From contig JAFDVO010000018.1 in NCBI GenBank assembly GCA_018268955.1, forward strand, positions 114,576-178,575: 64,000 nucleotides of DNA. The letters are read 5' to 3'. The stretch is from Acidobacteriota bacterium (lineage in GTDB: Bacteria; Acidobacteriota; Vicinamibacteria; Vicinamibacterales; CAVVIG01). Below are positions 31,658 through 40,055 of the stretch, piece by piece (the stretch's first letter is position 1; every line of letters begins with the position of its first letter). The notes under the pieces were generated by a model. That model worked only from the letters and a program-made list of their open reading frames with translations, was not told the DNA's origin and ran no database searches. The position numbers were made by a program, and so were the translations under genes.

Positions 31658-32368
31658 TCAGAAGATCTTGTTCAGGATGCGGACGAGCCATCCGGGTGAG
31701 AGGTTGTCCTTCATCAAGCCGCGACCGAAGTACCGGATCTGCAGCTCGCCGAGGGACGTCGAGAGCACGACGTTGCCGGGGCTGATGTCCGTCACCCGCG
31801 CAACGCCCGTCAGCACGACCACCTGCCGATCGTCGTTGATGGTGATCTCCCGCACGCTCTCGATGAACAGGTCGCCGTTCGGCAGGACCTCGGCCACGCG
31901 TCCCGTCACCACGGCAGACAGATCGCCAGCCCGCGTCGTCGAGCCTGCGCCCTTGAAAGACGTGTCGCTCTTCGCGCTCGCGAGGCTCGTCGGGTCGATG
32001 ATGGAGGGCAGCTTCGACTCGGCCCCGAACAGTTTCGGCACGCCGGCGGTGCCGCTGCTCGCCTTCGACAGGTTCGAGTCCGCGGTGCCGCTAGCCGTGA
32101 TGCTCTCGACGACCTTGATCGTCACGAGATCGTTCAGGCGACGCGCACGACGGTCGCCCATCAACCCGTTCATCCAGTCGTTCGACGGCGCAGCGGCCGC
32201 ACCACCGCCGCCGGCCTGCTGGCGCGCTGACTCCAGGTAGCGCGACAGCTGCTCGTCGTATTTGTCGCTGGCGGTCTCCGGCTTCGCGTGCTTCTGCGCC
32301 GACGCAGGCACCGCACCGACCAGCAGCGCCAGCACCGCAAAGGTCGCAGGCAGGCTCCGGCTACTCAT
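31658..32368 (-). CDS. flgH: Flagellar L-ring protein FlgH, without lipobox
   Basis: 236 residues. Forms the outer-membrane L-ring. The core has NDLVTIKVVESITASGTADS and FKGAGSTTRAGDLSAVVTGRV, the family's outer-ring signature, and ends ISPGNVVLSTSLGELQIRYF...VRILNKIF. The signal sequence (LLVGAVPASA-Q) predicts signal peptidase I cleavage; the lipobox cysteine of canonical FlgH lipoproteins is absent and the mature N-terminus has no Cys. Overlaps flgA by 8 bases. Confidence 0.93.
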   Translation of the reverse strand: MSSRSLPATFAVLALLVGAVPASAQKHAKPETASDKYDEQLSRYLESARQQAGGGGAAAAPSNDWMNGLMGDRRARRLNDLVTIKVVESITASGTADSNLSKASSGTAGVPKLFGAESKLPSIIDPTSLASAKSDTSFKGAGSTTRAGDLSAVVTGRVAEVLPNGDLFIESVREITINDDRQVVVLTGVARVTDISPGNVVLSTSLGELQIRYFGRGLMKDNLSPGWLVRILNKIF

Positions 32369-33059
32369 GGATCACCTCGACCACGCCGGTCGCCAGGACC
32401 CGTGCGCGGAGTTCGCGTTTCGATTCGCGGTTGACCACGCGCACGATCGCGCCCTCGACACCGTTGTCGAGCGCCACGAGCTCCGCCGTGATCTGCACGG
32501 TGCCAACCGCCGCAATGGCCTTCACTGGGTCGCCGACGCGTACCGCGGGCGGTTGTGTCGCCGACTGGTGGGTGACGATGGCACCGGCCACGATGTCCTG
32601 ACGGGTCGTGCCGCCGACGAGGTCGCGCGACAGCGGTAGCCGGCGGAGTGGCATCGGACCCGGGTTGCCCACCACGTCGACGAGATCGGCCGCGGTGAGC
32701 AGGTGGCCACGGGGCAGCGTGCGCGCGGCCGTGGCATAGGGCACTGTCACGACGGCGTGGGCCGTGCCTCGGCCGACCTGGACGGGGCGCCCCTGCGGGC
32801 CAGCACCCACCACGACGAAGGGAATGAGCCCCAGTGTCGCGTGCGGGGCCGGCACCACGGCCATCGACCCGGTCGCACGCTCGCGGACGGTCACCTGGAC
32901 CTGCTCGATCGACACCACCGCCCCCGGGCCGAGCCGCGTGCCGATCTCCACGCGCAGGGCGGCCGCAACCTTCTCTTCGAGGGTCACCGACGCCGGCTCC
33001 GCAGACACAGTGACGGCAGCCAGCACGAGGAGGAGGACGAGAGGCACCAGCGGATGCAT
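32361..33059 (-). CDS. flgA: P-ring assembly chaperone FlgA
   Basis: 232 residues with signal peptide (LVPLVLLLVLAAVTVSA). Periplasmic chaperone for FlgI. The C-terminal ~130 residues show the SAF/ChapFlgA layout: ARTLPRGHLLTAADLV, GGTTRQDIVAGAIVTHQSA, RVGDPVKAIAAVGTVQIT and the closing REL-RARVLATGVVEV strand. ATG 33059 overlaps the flgG stop by one base (TGATG). Larger frames that include flgG are shadows. Confidence 0.9.
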   Translation of the reverse strand: MHPLVPLVLLLVLAAVTVSAEPASVTLEEKVAAALRVEIGTRLGPGAVVSIEQVQVTVRERATGSMAVVPAPHATLGLIPFVVVGAGPQGRPVQVGRGTAHAVVTVPYATAARTLPRGHLLTAADLVDVVGNPGPMPLRRLPLSRDLVGGTTRQDIVAGAIVTHQSATQPPAVRVGDPVKAIAAVGTVQITAELVALDNGVEGAIVRVVNRESKRELRARVLATGVVEVIHE

Positions 33060-33847
33060 CACCGCACCATGTTGTTGACCTGCGAGAGCATCTCGTCCGC
33101 CGCCTTGACGACGCGCGAGTTGGCCTCGTAGGCGCGCTGGCCGAGGATCATGTTGACCATTTCCTCGACCACGCTCACGTTCGAATCTTCGATGAACCCC
33201 TGCTGGACGACGCCGCGGCCGTCGAGCCCCGGCGCTCCGGTCTGCGCGTCGCCCGATGCGGAAGTCACCTCGAACAGGTTGCCGCCAAGCGGACGCAGCC
33301 CCGCGGGATTCTGGAACGTGGCGAGTTCGATGGTGCCGAGCTGCTGCGTGCCCTGCTGGCCGGCGATCTGCGCCGACACGACGCCGTCCTTCGAGATCGT
33401 GACCGTGGTGGCGTTCGCGGGAATGTTGATCTGCGGCTCGAGACCGTAGCCATCGGCCGTCACCAGGTTGCCCTGTGCGTCCCGATGAAACGCGCCGGTG
33501 CGCGTGTAGGCCGTCGTCCCCTGCGGGGTCGTGATCTGGAAGAACCCGTCGCCCTCGATCGCCATGTCGAGCTGCGCGCCAGTGGATCGCAGGTTGCCCG
33601 AGCTGAAGTTGCGGGAGGTGCCGACCGGACGCGTCCCCAGCCCCACCTCGAGCCCGATGGGTGCCTCGCCCACCGACGATGTCGCGGCACCGGGCGTCCG
33701 GATCTCCTGGTAGACCAGGTCCTCGAACTCCACGTGGCTCTTCTTGAATCCGGCCGTGTTCACGTTGGCGAGGTTGTGCGCGACCGTGTCGATGTTGGCC
33801 TGCTGGGCGTTCATGCCGCTGGCAGCCGTGTAGAGCGCGCGGATCAT
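33059..33847 (-). CDS. flgG: Distal rod protein FlgG
   Basis: 262 residues, the standard FlgG length. MIRALYTAASGMNAQQANID begins the rod helix; ANVNTAGFKKSHVEFEDLVYQ is the FlgG-specific signature, the D1 domain follows and the C-terminus SNVSVVEEMVNMILGQRAYEANSR is canonical. The ATG overlaps the flgF stop (ATGA). It forms the shaft passing the P- and L-rings encoded directly downstream. Confidence 0.96.
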   Translation of the reverse strand: MIRALYTAASGMNAQQANIDTVAHNLANVNTAGFKKSHVEFEDLVYQEIRTPGAATSSVGEAPIGLEVGLGTRPVGTSRNFSSGNLRSTGAQLDMAIEGDGFFQITTPQGTTAYTRTGAFHRDAQGNLVTADGYGLEPQINIPANATTVTISKDGVVSAQIAGQQGTQQLGTIELATFQNPAGLRPLGGNLFEVTSASGDAQTGAPGLDGRGVVQQGFIEDSNVSVVEEMVNMILGQRAYEANSRVVKAADEMLSQVNNMVR

Positions 33848-34566
33848 CGGATTCTCCCAAGTTGGTCGATGGCGCGGCCATCGATGTCGTTCATCATCAG
33901 CGAGAGCGCTTTCTGCAACGCCTCGAAGCTGCGGGTCACGCCTGTGAGCTCGGCGACGCGGCTGACGAGCGAGACGTTCGACTGCTCGAGTGAGCCGCCG
34001 CGCACCGAGGGCGCCTTCACGTCGGTCGGCGTGAGGTTGTCGGCGCGGAGCTTGGCGCCGCTCTCCGGCACGAGCACCGATGGGTTGTCGAAGGTCACGA
34101 CCTTGAGGCGGCCCGCCGGGGCACCGCCGACCTTCACCGTCCCGTCCTGCTCCACCGAGACCTCACCCTGGCCGATCTTCAGGGGGCCGTTCGTCCCCTG
34201 CACTGCGGACCCATCGTCGGTGACGAGCGTCCCGTCGGCGCCGCGTGAGAAGTGACCGTTGCGCGTGTAGCGCGGCCCGGCGGGTGTGTCGACGACGAAG
34301 AAGCCGGCGCCTTCGATGGCCATGTCGAGATCCCGACCCGTCGTGGCCAGCGTGCCAGGGGTGACGTCGAGCCGGCGGTCGCCTGACGTCACGTCGATCG
34401 CGGACTGCAGGACATTGCTGAACTGCGGTCGCCCAGCCTCGGCATCGGCCGCCCGCTCCGTCTTGTAGCCGGCGGTGCCGACGTTCGCGATGTCCGCAGC
34501 GAGTCGATCGAGCTGATCGAGCCGCGTGCGCATGCCGCTCAGTGCAATGTACTGGCTGCCTGCCAT
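33844..34566 (-). CDS. flgF: Proximal rod protein FlgF
   Basis: 240 residues. YIALSGMRTRLDQLDRLAAD and ANVGTAGYKTERAAD are the rod-protein N-terminal motifs, AGFFVVDTPAGPRYTRNGHF the D1 strand and SNVSLVSRVAELTGVTRSFEA the C-terminal helix, closest to FlgF. ATG 34566 is supported by GAGGAGG 6 bases upstream; it lies within the end of the MshEN gene (28-base overlap). Confidence 0.92.
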   Translation of the reverse strand: MAGSQYIALSGMRTRLDQLDRLAADIANVGTAGYKTERAADAEAGRPQFSNVLQSAIDVTSGDRRLDVTPGTLATTGRDLDMAIEGAGFFVVDTPAGPRYTRNGHFSRGADGTLVTDDGSAVQGTNGPLKIGQGEVSVEQDGTVKVGGAPAGRLKVVTFDNPSVLVPESGAKLRADNLTPTDVKAPSVRGGSLEQSNVSLVSRVAELTGVTRSFEALQKALSLMMNDIDGRAIDQLGRIR

Positions 34567-35378
34567 GACGCCTCCTCGAGGATCGGTCGGGTCCACAGCA
34601 CGTCCTGGACCGTCTCGCCGGCCTGCACGCGGACCCATGTGTATGGCGCCCAGTGCGCCTCCGCCAGTCGCGCCTGCTTCCCGCTGATCGCCATGCGCGT
34701 GATCGCCTGCACGGCCTCGTGCTCGTCGTGGACGATCAGCACACCGGCGCTGCGCGCGTCCGGTGTCTCCATGGAGGCCGCGCCGTACTGGTCCAGCAGG
34801 TCATGCCAGGTCTGGTCGTCCACGAGATAGGGCTCGGCGCTCCATCCGGTGAGCCGGCGAAGCGCGTTCACCGCATCCCACCGGAGCGGCGCCATGGATG
34901 CGACACGCACGACGCGGTCGCGGTCCGGCTGGGAGAACGGGACGAGCCCCAGCGCCTTGATCGCTTCGCGCGGCAGCCCGCCGGGTGCGCCATGCACGAG
35001 TGACGGGTCGAGCGTCGTCAGGTAGCGGGAGCCAGACTGCGCCGCCAGTGCACGCAGCACGAGGGCGGGATCCACCCCGAACAGCTCGCGCGCCTGGGCG
35101 CCGAGCCGCAGTCCGCTGGAGCGTTGACGGTCGAGCGCTTCGTGCAGCTGGTCGGCGGACAGCGCACCGTGATGCCGCAGCAGGACGCCGAGCCGCAGGT
35201 GCGGCGCCGCACGACCGGTCACTTGCGCGGCCGGCGCGCTGTCGCTCAGCAGATCCCTGACCATTCGCGCCACGCAGTCGGGCGAGCAGAACCACCGGCC
35301 GTCGATGCTCACGCCCGACATGCCGGTCAGCAGGTCCGGCCGCCAGCGGCCGCAGGATTCAGAGGCGCACCGCGCCAT
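34539..35378 (-). CDS. Stand-alone MshEN (GspE N-terminal) domain protein with Cys4 motif
   Basis: 279 residues. Residues 4-35 contain C4-x4-C9 ... C31-x3-C35, a possible zinc ribbon. Next are two RLG-led helical units, RLGVLLRHHGALSADQLHEAL (62-82) and RLGAQARELFGVDPALVLRAL (91-111), followed by YLTTLDP: the layout of MshEN domains that bind cyclic di-GMP at the N-terminus of type II secretion/pilus ATPases. No ATPase domain follows; the C-terminal ~110 residues are unassigned. ATG 35378 has GGAGGGG upstream. Its place between the switch genes and the rod genes suggests c-di-GMP control of flagella (inference). Confidence 0.72.
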   Translation of the reverse strand: MARCASESCGRWRPDLLTGMSGVSIDGRWFCSPDCVARMVRDLLSDSAPAAQVTGRAAPHLRLGVLLRHHGALSADQLHEALDRQRSSGLRLGAQARELFGVDPALVLRALAAQSGSRYLTTLDPSLVHGAPGGLPREAIKALGLVPFSQPDRDRVVRVASMAPLRWDAVNALRRLTGWSAEPYLVDDQTWHDLLDQYGAASMETPDARSAGVLIVHDEHEAVQAITRMAISGKQARLAEAHWAPYTWVRVQAGETVQDVLWTRPILEEASWQAASTLH

Positions 35379-35751
35379 GGTTCCCCTCCGCCAGCATGAC
35401 CGCTGCCCCGCCGAGCTCGAGGTGCAGCCGGATTTCGCTCTCCGACAGTGCCTCCTCGGCGGCGATCGTGGAAACGGCACGTCCCTTCTTCGCCGCGGTC
35501 ACGATCCGCCTGGTCGTCGCACGGGTCGTGCTCCGGGTCGCGGTCTTCTGTCCGAATGCGGTCAGGCCGGCCGCCACGTTGGCGAGCCCCTGCTCGGTCG
35601 TGTCCGTCAGCAGCGTGAGTGCCTCCGCGAAGTGCGAGAGCCGTTCGTGGACCCGCTCGGCGCTCGTGATGCGACGGCCCAGCTTGATGAGCAGCACCAG
35701 TTGCAGCGCGTTGATCACGGCCATCGCCGCGAGAAGGATGTAGGTCAGCAT
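35359..35751 (-). CDS. Small membrane-anchored protein with C-terminal helical (DUF2802-like) motif
   Basis: 130 residues: an N-terminal membrane span (TYILLAAMAVINALQLVLLI), a coiled-coil-like segment (SAERVHERLSHFAEALTLL), a Thr/Arg/Lys-rich linker and a C-terminal helix-turn-helix-like unit (VSTIAAEEALSESEIRLHLEL). Similar small proteins are common beside fliN/flhF genes in several phyla. Its start overlaps the fliN/Y stop by one base, and its end overlaps the MshEN gene by 20 bases. Function unknown. Confidence 0.65.
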   Translation of the reverse strand: MLTYILLAAMAVINALQLVLLIKLGRRITSAERVHERLSHFAEALTLLTDTTEQGLANVAAGLTAFGQKTATRSTTRATTRRIVTAAKKGRAVSTIAAEEALSESEIRLHLELGGAAVMLAEGNHGAVRL

Positions 35752-36488
35752 CAGTGCGTCTCCAGTGCGCGAATCCGGTCGGACCGGCTCACGAGGTCGG
35801 TAATGCGCAGCCCATAGCTCCCATCGACGATCACGACCTCGCCGTAGGCAATCACCTTGTCGCTCACGAGCAGCTCGACCGGGTCGTCCGGTGACCGCCC
35901 CATGTCGACGATCGAGCCAGGGCCAAGCCCTGACAGCGCCTTGAGCGACAGCGTCGTGCGACCGAACCGGACGACGAGCGGCAGCTCGACGTCCAGCACC
36001 AGGTCGAGATTGCCGTTGATCCGCGGGCTCTCCCGCTCCTCGGGCTCGGCGAGCGTCGCGGTGACGGCCAGCGTGGCTTCAGCCGCGTCGGGCAGCGCCA
36101 TCTGGAACGCGCTCGCGCCGGTCGGTGCAGGGCCGGGCGTGACCGCAGACACCGTGAACCGCAGGGCGCTGAACTCCGGCGCCAGCGCGACAAGCGCGCA
36201 CGCGTGTGTGGTGGTGTCCTTCAGGAGCGTCGTCACGGCGTCGAGCGCCGGCTGCCCCTCCCTGCTGCTCGCGGTCCGTGCCGCGGCATCGCCCAGGACC
36301 GCGTCGACCCACGCGACGATCACGCCCGTGTGGCCACCGGCGACGCGCGCCGAGATCAGGTAGCCGGCTCCGGCCGGCTGCGTGGCCAGCGGTTGCGGCG
36401 TGGCGGTCGTACCCAGGGCGGCGGCCAGCGCCGTCCCGAGTTCCTGCGCCACGCGCGTGGCGAGCTTGTTCTGCAGCAGATCGCCCAT
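35751..36488 (-). CDS. FliN/FliY-type switch protein with long N-terminal domain
   Basis: 245 residues. The last ~85 residues are a SpoA (FliMN_C) domain: LDLVLDVELPLVVRFGRTTLSL, LGPGSIVDMGRSPDDPVELLV and GEVVIVDGSYGLRITDL. The N-terminal ~150 residues are reminiscent of the CheC-like part of FliY but lack clear E-x-x-N phosphatase motifs. Translated right after fliM (TAGATG). A separate short FliN is encoded at 45330-45659, so the C-ring may contain two SpoA proteins. Confidence 0.87.
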   Translation of the reverse strand: MGDLLQNKLATRVAQELGTALAAALGTTATPQPLATQPAGAGYLISARVAGGHTGVIVAWVDAVLGDAAARTASSREGQPALDAVTTLLKDTTTHACALVALAPEFSALRFTVSAVTPGPAPTGASAFQMALPDAAEATLAVTATLAEPEERESPRINGNLDLVLDVELPLVVRFGRTTLSLKALSGLGPGSIVDMGRSPDDPVELLVSDKVIAYGEVVIVDGSYGLRITDLVSRSDRIRALETH

Positions 36489-37469
36489 CTAGGCCTCCAC
36501 GCCACCCGGATCCGCGCGCCGGTCGATGCGGACGCCGACGCGACCGCCATGCCGCGTCAGGTGTCCTGAGAACTTCCGCGAGTCGCCGACCCGCAGTTCG
36601 ATTGGGGCGTCGGCACGCAGGCCAAGCGAGAGCACGTCCCCGGGCACCAGCGCCATGAGGTCGGCCGTGCGCAGGCGCGTCTCGAGCAGCGCGGTCAGCG
36701 ACATCGGTACGCGCGAGAGGTTGTCGCGGATCCAGCCGCGCTCGAGGTCGTTGGGGTCGCGTCGCTGCTTGTGCCACGCCTGCCCGAAGTGCACACCGAC
36801 TGCCTCGATGAGGCTGGCGGGCAGGCACAGATTCATCATTCCGCGGGCGCTGCCGATTCTCATGTCGAACGCGATCATGACGACCACCTCGTTCGGACCG
36901 GACACCTGCAGCATCTGCGGCCGCGTCTCCCGCGCCTTGACGGCGAAGGTGAGGGGCGTCAGGGCGCGCCAGGTCTCGGACAGGGCGTCGAGAATGAGCT
37001 TGACGACGGAATCGATGACGTTCTGCTCGATCTCGCTGAGCGCGCGATTCGGCGCCGTGCCAGTGCCGTTGCCGCCCAGCATGCGGTCGACGATCGAGAA
37101 CGCGATGGCCGGATTCACTTCGAGAGCCCCGAGATCCTCGAATGGCGCAATCGACAGGGCGTAGAACGCCGTGGGATCGGACAGCGACATCAGGAACTCG
37201 GAGTACGAGAACTGCTCGACCGACACGACCGACAGCTCCGTGATCGTACGGAGGTACGCGGAGAGCGAGGTCGCGAGGTTGCGCGCGTACCGGTCGTGCA
37301 CCAGCTGGAGCGAGTGGATCTGCTCCTTGGAGACCCGGTCCGGGCGCCGGAAGTTGTACCGGGTGGCCGTTTCACGGATGGCCGTCGTGCGAGCCGACGG
37401 TTCCGCAAGCCCCTCATCCGCGGCGGCCAGGAGGGCATCGATCTCTTCCTGCGAGAGGATCTTGCTCAT
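36489..37469 (-). CDS. fliM: Flagellar motor switch protein FliM
   Basis: 326 residues. The N-terminal LSQEEIDALLAA peptide binds phospho-CheY. The middle domain includes RPDRVSKEQIHSLQLVHDRYARN, LSVYLRT-like LSAYLRTITEL and IVDRMLGGNGTG (GGxG), and the C-terminal SpoA domain binds FliN. Ends overlap fliA (ATGA). Complete and typical. Confidence 0.96.
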   Translation of the reverse strand: MSKILSQEEIDALLAAADEGLAEPSARTTAIRETATRYNFRRPDRVSKEQIHSLQLVHDRYARNLATSLSAYLRTITELSVVSVEQFSYSEFLMSLSDPTAFYALSIAPFEDLGALEVNPAIAFSIVDRMLGGNGTGTAPNRALSEIEQNVIDSVVKLILDALSETWRALTPLTFAVKARETRPQMLQVSGPNEVVVMIAFDMRIGSARGMMNLCLPASLIEAVGVHFGQAWHKQRRDPNDLERGWIRDNLSRVPMSLTALLETRLRTADLMALVPGDVLSLGLRADAPIELRVGDSRKFSGHLTRHGGRVGVRIDRRADPGGVEA

Positions 37470-38203
37470 GCGCGGGCTCCGTTCGGGAGGCGCATGCGAT
37501 CCGCGAGGCGCGACCGGAGGCGGCCGATCGCCTGCGTGCGCAGCTGCGACACGCGTGACTCACCGACGCCGATGACCTGACCGATCTCCGCAAGGGTCAG
37601 CTCCTCCTGGTAGTAGAGCGCCAGGATCTGCCGTTCGCGATCGGGCAGTTCGGTGATGGCTTCCGCGAGCAACTGCCGCAGCTCCTCGCGTTCGAGCCGC
37701 GCATACGGGCCCTCGCCGGGGTCGACGGCGACCTCGAGCGAGCTGGTGCCATCCTCGTTCGTGGACTGGCGGATCGTCGCCAGCTCCGCGGTCTTCAGCT
37801 GGTCCAGGATGCGGCCGTACTCCGTCTCGGAGACGTTCAGCGCGCCCGCGATCTCCTTCTCTTCCGGCTCACGCCCGAGCTCATGGCGCAGGCGCGCCAC
37901 GGTCCCGTCCATCGTCCGACCGAGCTTCCGCACGGAACGCGGGGCCCAATCGAGTTCACGGAGCGCATCGAGCATCGCACCGTGGATGCGGCGACGGGCA
38001 AACGCGTCGAAGGGGACGCCAAGCGTCGGCTTGAACCGGCTCGCCGCATCGATCAGCCCCAGCACGCCGACGCTAATCAGCTCGGAGACCTCGACCTGCG
38101 CCGGGACCCGGTGCGCCAGGCGCCCTGCGAGCGCACGCACGAGCCCCACGTGCTCCATGACCAGCCGGTCACGGGTTTCGAAATCGGGTTCAGGCATTGT
38201 CAT
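37466..38203 (-). CDS. fliA: Flagellar sigma factor FliA (sigma-28)
   Basis: 245 residues with regions 2 (ISVGVLGLIDAASRFKPTLG and FDAFARRRIHGAMLDALRELDW), 3 (MDGTVARLRHELGREPEEKEIA) and 4 (LPDRERQILALYYQEELTLAEI, then GVGESRVSQLRTQAIGRL). Directs late flagellar genes such as fliC, with matching promoters at 21464, 29607 and 59684. ATG 38203 overlaps the flhG stop (ATGA); GTG 38209 would be a slightly longer alternative. Confidence 0.95.
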   Translation of the reverse strand: MTMPEPDFETRDRLVMEHVGLVRALAGRLAHRVPAQVEVSELISVGVLGLIDAASRFKPTLGVPFDAFARRRIHGAMLDALRELDWAPRSVRKLGRTMDGTVARLRHELGREPEEKEIAGALNVSETEYGRILDQLKTAELATIRQSTNEDGTSSLEVAVDPGEGPYARLEREELRQLLAEAITELPDRERQILALYYQEELTLAEIGQVIGVGESRVSQLRTQAIGRLRSRLADRMRLPNGARA

Positions 38204-39060
38204 GCGCACGATCGCGCCTCCGTTCGGGCGAACTCCTCCGCGGACATCATGCCGACCGGCATCGGGGCCGCGACCTCACGGGCGGCTGGCGGCATCCACG
38301 GTGCGATGCGCCGCGCGAGCCGGTCGTATGCGCGCGCAGCCGGGCACTCGGTCCCGAGCGACATGAGCGGGCGCTGTGCCTCGACCGACTCGGCCACGCG
38401 CGCGTCACGCTCGACGTGCCCGTAGTAGCGGATCGATGCGCCCAGGAACTGCTGGACCGCCAGCGCGAGCTGACGCGCCACGTGCCGGCCCTGCTCCGCG
38501 TCACGCGCCATGTTCACGACCAGCCCGACCTCACGCTGCGGTGCCCGCGTGAGCAGCAGCTTGGTCATCGCATACGCATCGACGAGCGCGGTCGGCTCGC
38601 AGGTGGTGACGACGAGTGCACGGTCGGTGGCCCGGGCGACGCGCAGGGCCGTGTCGCCGATGCCGGGGCCCGTGTCGACCAGCAGGTAGTCCAGCGTGGT
38701 GCTCAGGTCCTCGATTCCGGACTGCAGCCGTGCCCACGGCCCCCCCGGCACCGAGGTCAGCGCCCGTACGCCGTTGCCGGCTGGAAACACGCGGACGCCG
38801 CATACCGTCGTCGCGCCGATTTCACCGATGGCCTTCTCACCGGACAGCACGCTGCCGATGTGCGAGAGCGGCGTGAGACCGCACATGACGTCGACGTTGC
38901 CGAGCCCGAAGTCGGCGTCGAGGATGCCGACGCGAAGGTCCATCTGCGCGAGGGCGATCGCCAGGTTCACGGTGAGGGCGGTCTTGCCGACACCACCCTT
39001 GCCGCTCGTGACGGCAATCGTGACGCCCCGGCGTCCATTCAGGGGAGATGTGCTGCTCAT
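38200..39060 (-). CDS. flhG: Flagellar number regulator FlhG (MinD-like ATPase)
   Basis: 286 residues. ParA/MinD-family ATPase that limits flagellar number and stimulates FlhF. SGKGGVGKTALTVNLAIALA is the deviant Walker A, ILDADFGLGNVDVMCGL the switch I region and LDYLLVDTGPGIGD the Walker B. The N-terminal DQAxxLR FlhF-activating helix typical of many FlhG proteins is not seen. It lies between flhF and fliA, the classical order, with ATGA overlaps at both ends. Confidence 0.93.
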   Translation of the reverse strand: MSSTSPLNGRRGVTIAVTSGKGGVGKTALTVNLAIALAQMDLRVGILDADFGLGNVDVMCGLTPLSHIGSVLSGEKAIGEIGATTVCGVRVFPAGNGVRALTSVPGGPWARLQSGIEDLSTTLDYLLVDTGPGIGDTALRVARATDRALVVTTCEPTALVDAYAMTKLLLTRAPQREVGLVVNMARDAEQGRHVARQLALAVQQFLGASIRYYGHVERDARVAESVEAQRPLMSLGTECPAARAYDRLARRIAPWMPPAAREVAAPMPVGMMSAEEFARTEARSCA

Positions 39061-40052
39061 GGCAGGCTCACAGCGGTCTCGAACGGCTCCCGCAGGATGG
39101 CGCTCGCCAGCAACTCCGGCGTTGCGCGTTCGAGGTCCTCCGGCACTCGCTGGCCGGTGGTGATGTACGAGACAGGGATGCCACGCTCACGCAGCAGGCC
39201 GCCGAGCGGCGCGAGCGAGTCGGTTTCGTCGAGCTTGGTGATGACCACGCGACCTGGCTTCACGTCTGCGTAGGCATCGAAGATCCGGCGCGCCGTGGCG
39301 ACGCTGGTGTCGGCTGCGATCACCAGGTGCGTCCGGACGTTGCGCCGCTTCGAGAGCGCGTCGAGATGCTCCCGCACCGCGCTATCTCGCGGTGAGCGCC
39401 CGGCCGTGTCGACCAGCACCGTGTTGCGCGCGTGGACCAGGGCCTGGTTCAGTTCGTCGGCCGTGCGGGCCACGCGGAAGGTCGAGCCGATGATGTCGGC
39501 GTAGATCCGCAGCTGTTCGACCGCACCGGCCCTGAAGCCGTCCGCGGCGATCATGCCGAGGGCGCGGCCACGTCCCGCGCGTTCGCGCGCGGCGATCTTC
39601 GCAATCGTGGTGGTCTTGCCGACGCCGGGAGGGCCCACGAACACCTCGGCTCGCGCGAAGTCATCGTCCGAGGCGGCGAGTGAGGAGAGCTCACCCGCGA
39701 GTGCACGGAAGATCGCGTGAGCGGATGCGCCGCGACGCTGTTGCTCGGGAATGCCGCGAATCACCGCGGCGGCCACCGGCGCGTCGAGCCCGCAGGCGAC
39801 CAGTCGTGCCACCAGGGCATCGCACTCGGGATCCGTGACGGAGGGCCGACGCTCCTCTGCCGATGGTCGGGTGGCCGACACCTCGTCCTCGACCCCGACC
39901 GTCACCTGCACCTGTCGCGCGCCGAGCAGCCCGCGCACGCCCGGGACCGCCACCATCTCCGTAGAGACGACCCAGGCGTCCGGTCCCAGCGCCTCGCGTG
40001 CCTCGCGAAGCGCTTCCCGGACAGTAGGTTGAACGAATTTCCTCAGCTGCAT
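39057..40052 (-). CDS. flhF: Flagellar placement GTPase FlhF
   Basis: 331 residues. SRP-type GTPase: FVGPPGVGKTTTIAKIAA is G1, VLVDTAGRSPRDS G3 and VITKLDETDSLAPLG G4. Directs polar placement of the flagellum together with FlhG. The N-terminal B domain is short (about 80 residues). Starts 3 bases after the flhA stop. Confidence 0.93.
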   Translation of the reverse strand: MQLRKFVQPTVREALREAREALGPDAWVVSTEMVAVPGVRGLLGARQVQVTVGVEDEVSATRPSAEERRPSVTDPECDALVARLVACGLDAPVAAAVIRGIPEQQRRGASAHAIFRALAGELSSLAASDDDFARAEVFVGPPGVGKTTTIAKIAARERAGRGRALGMIAADGFRAGAVEQLRIYADIIGSTFRVARTADELNQALVHARNTVLVDTAGRSPRDSAVREHLDALSKRRNVRTHLVIAADTSVATARRIFDAYADVKPGRVVITKLDETDSLAPLGGLLRERGIPVSYITTGQRVPEDLERATPELLASAILREPFETAVSLP

Positions 40053-40055
40053 ACG

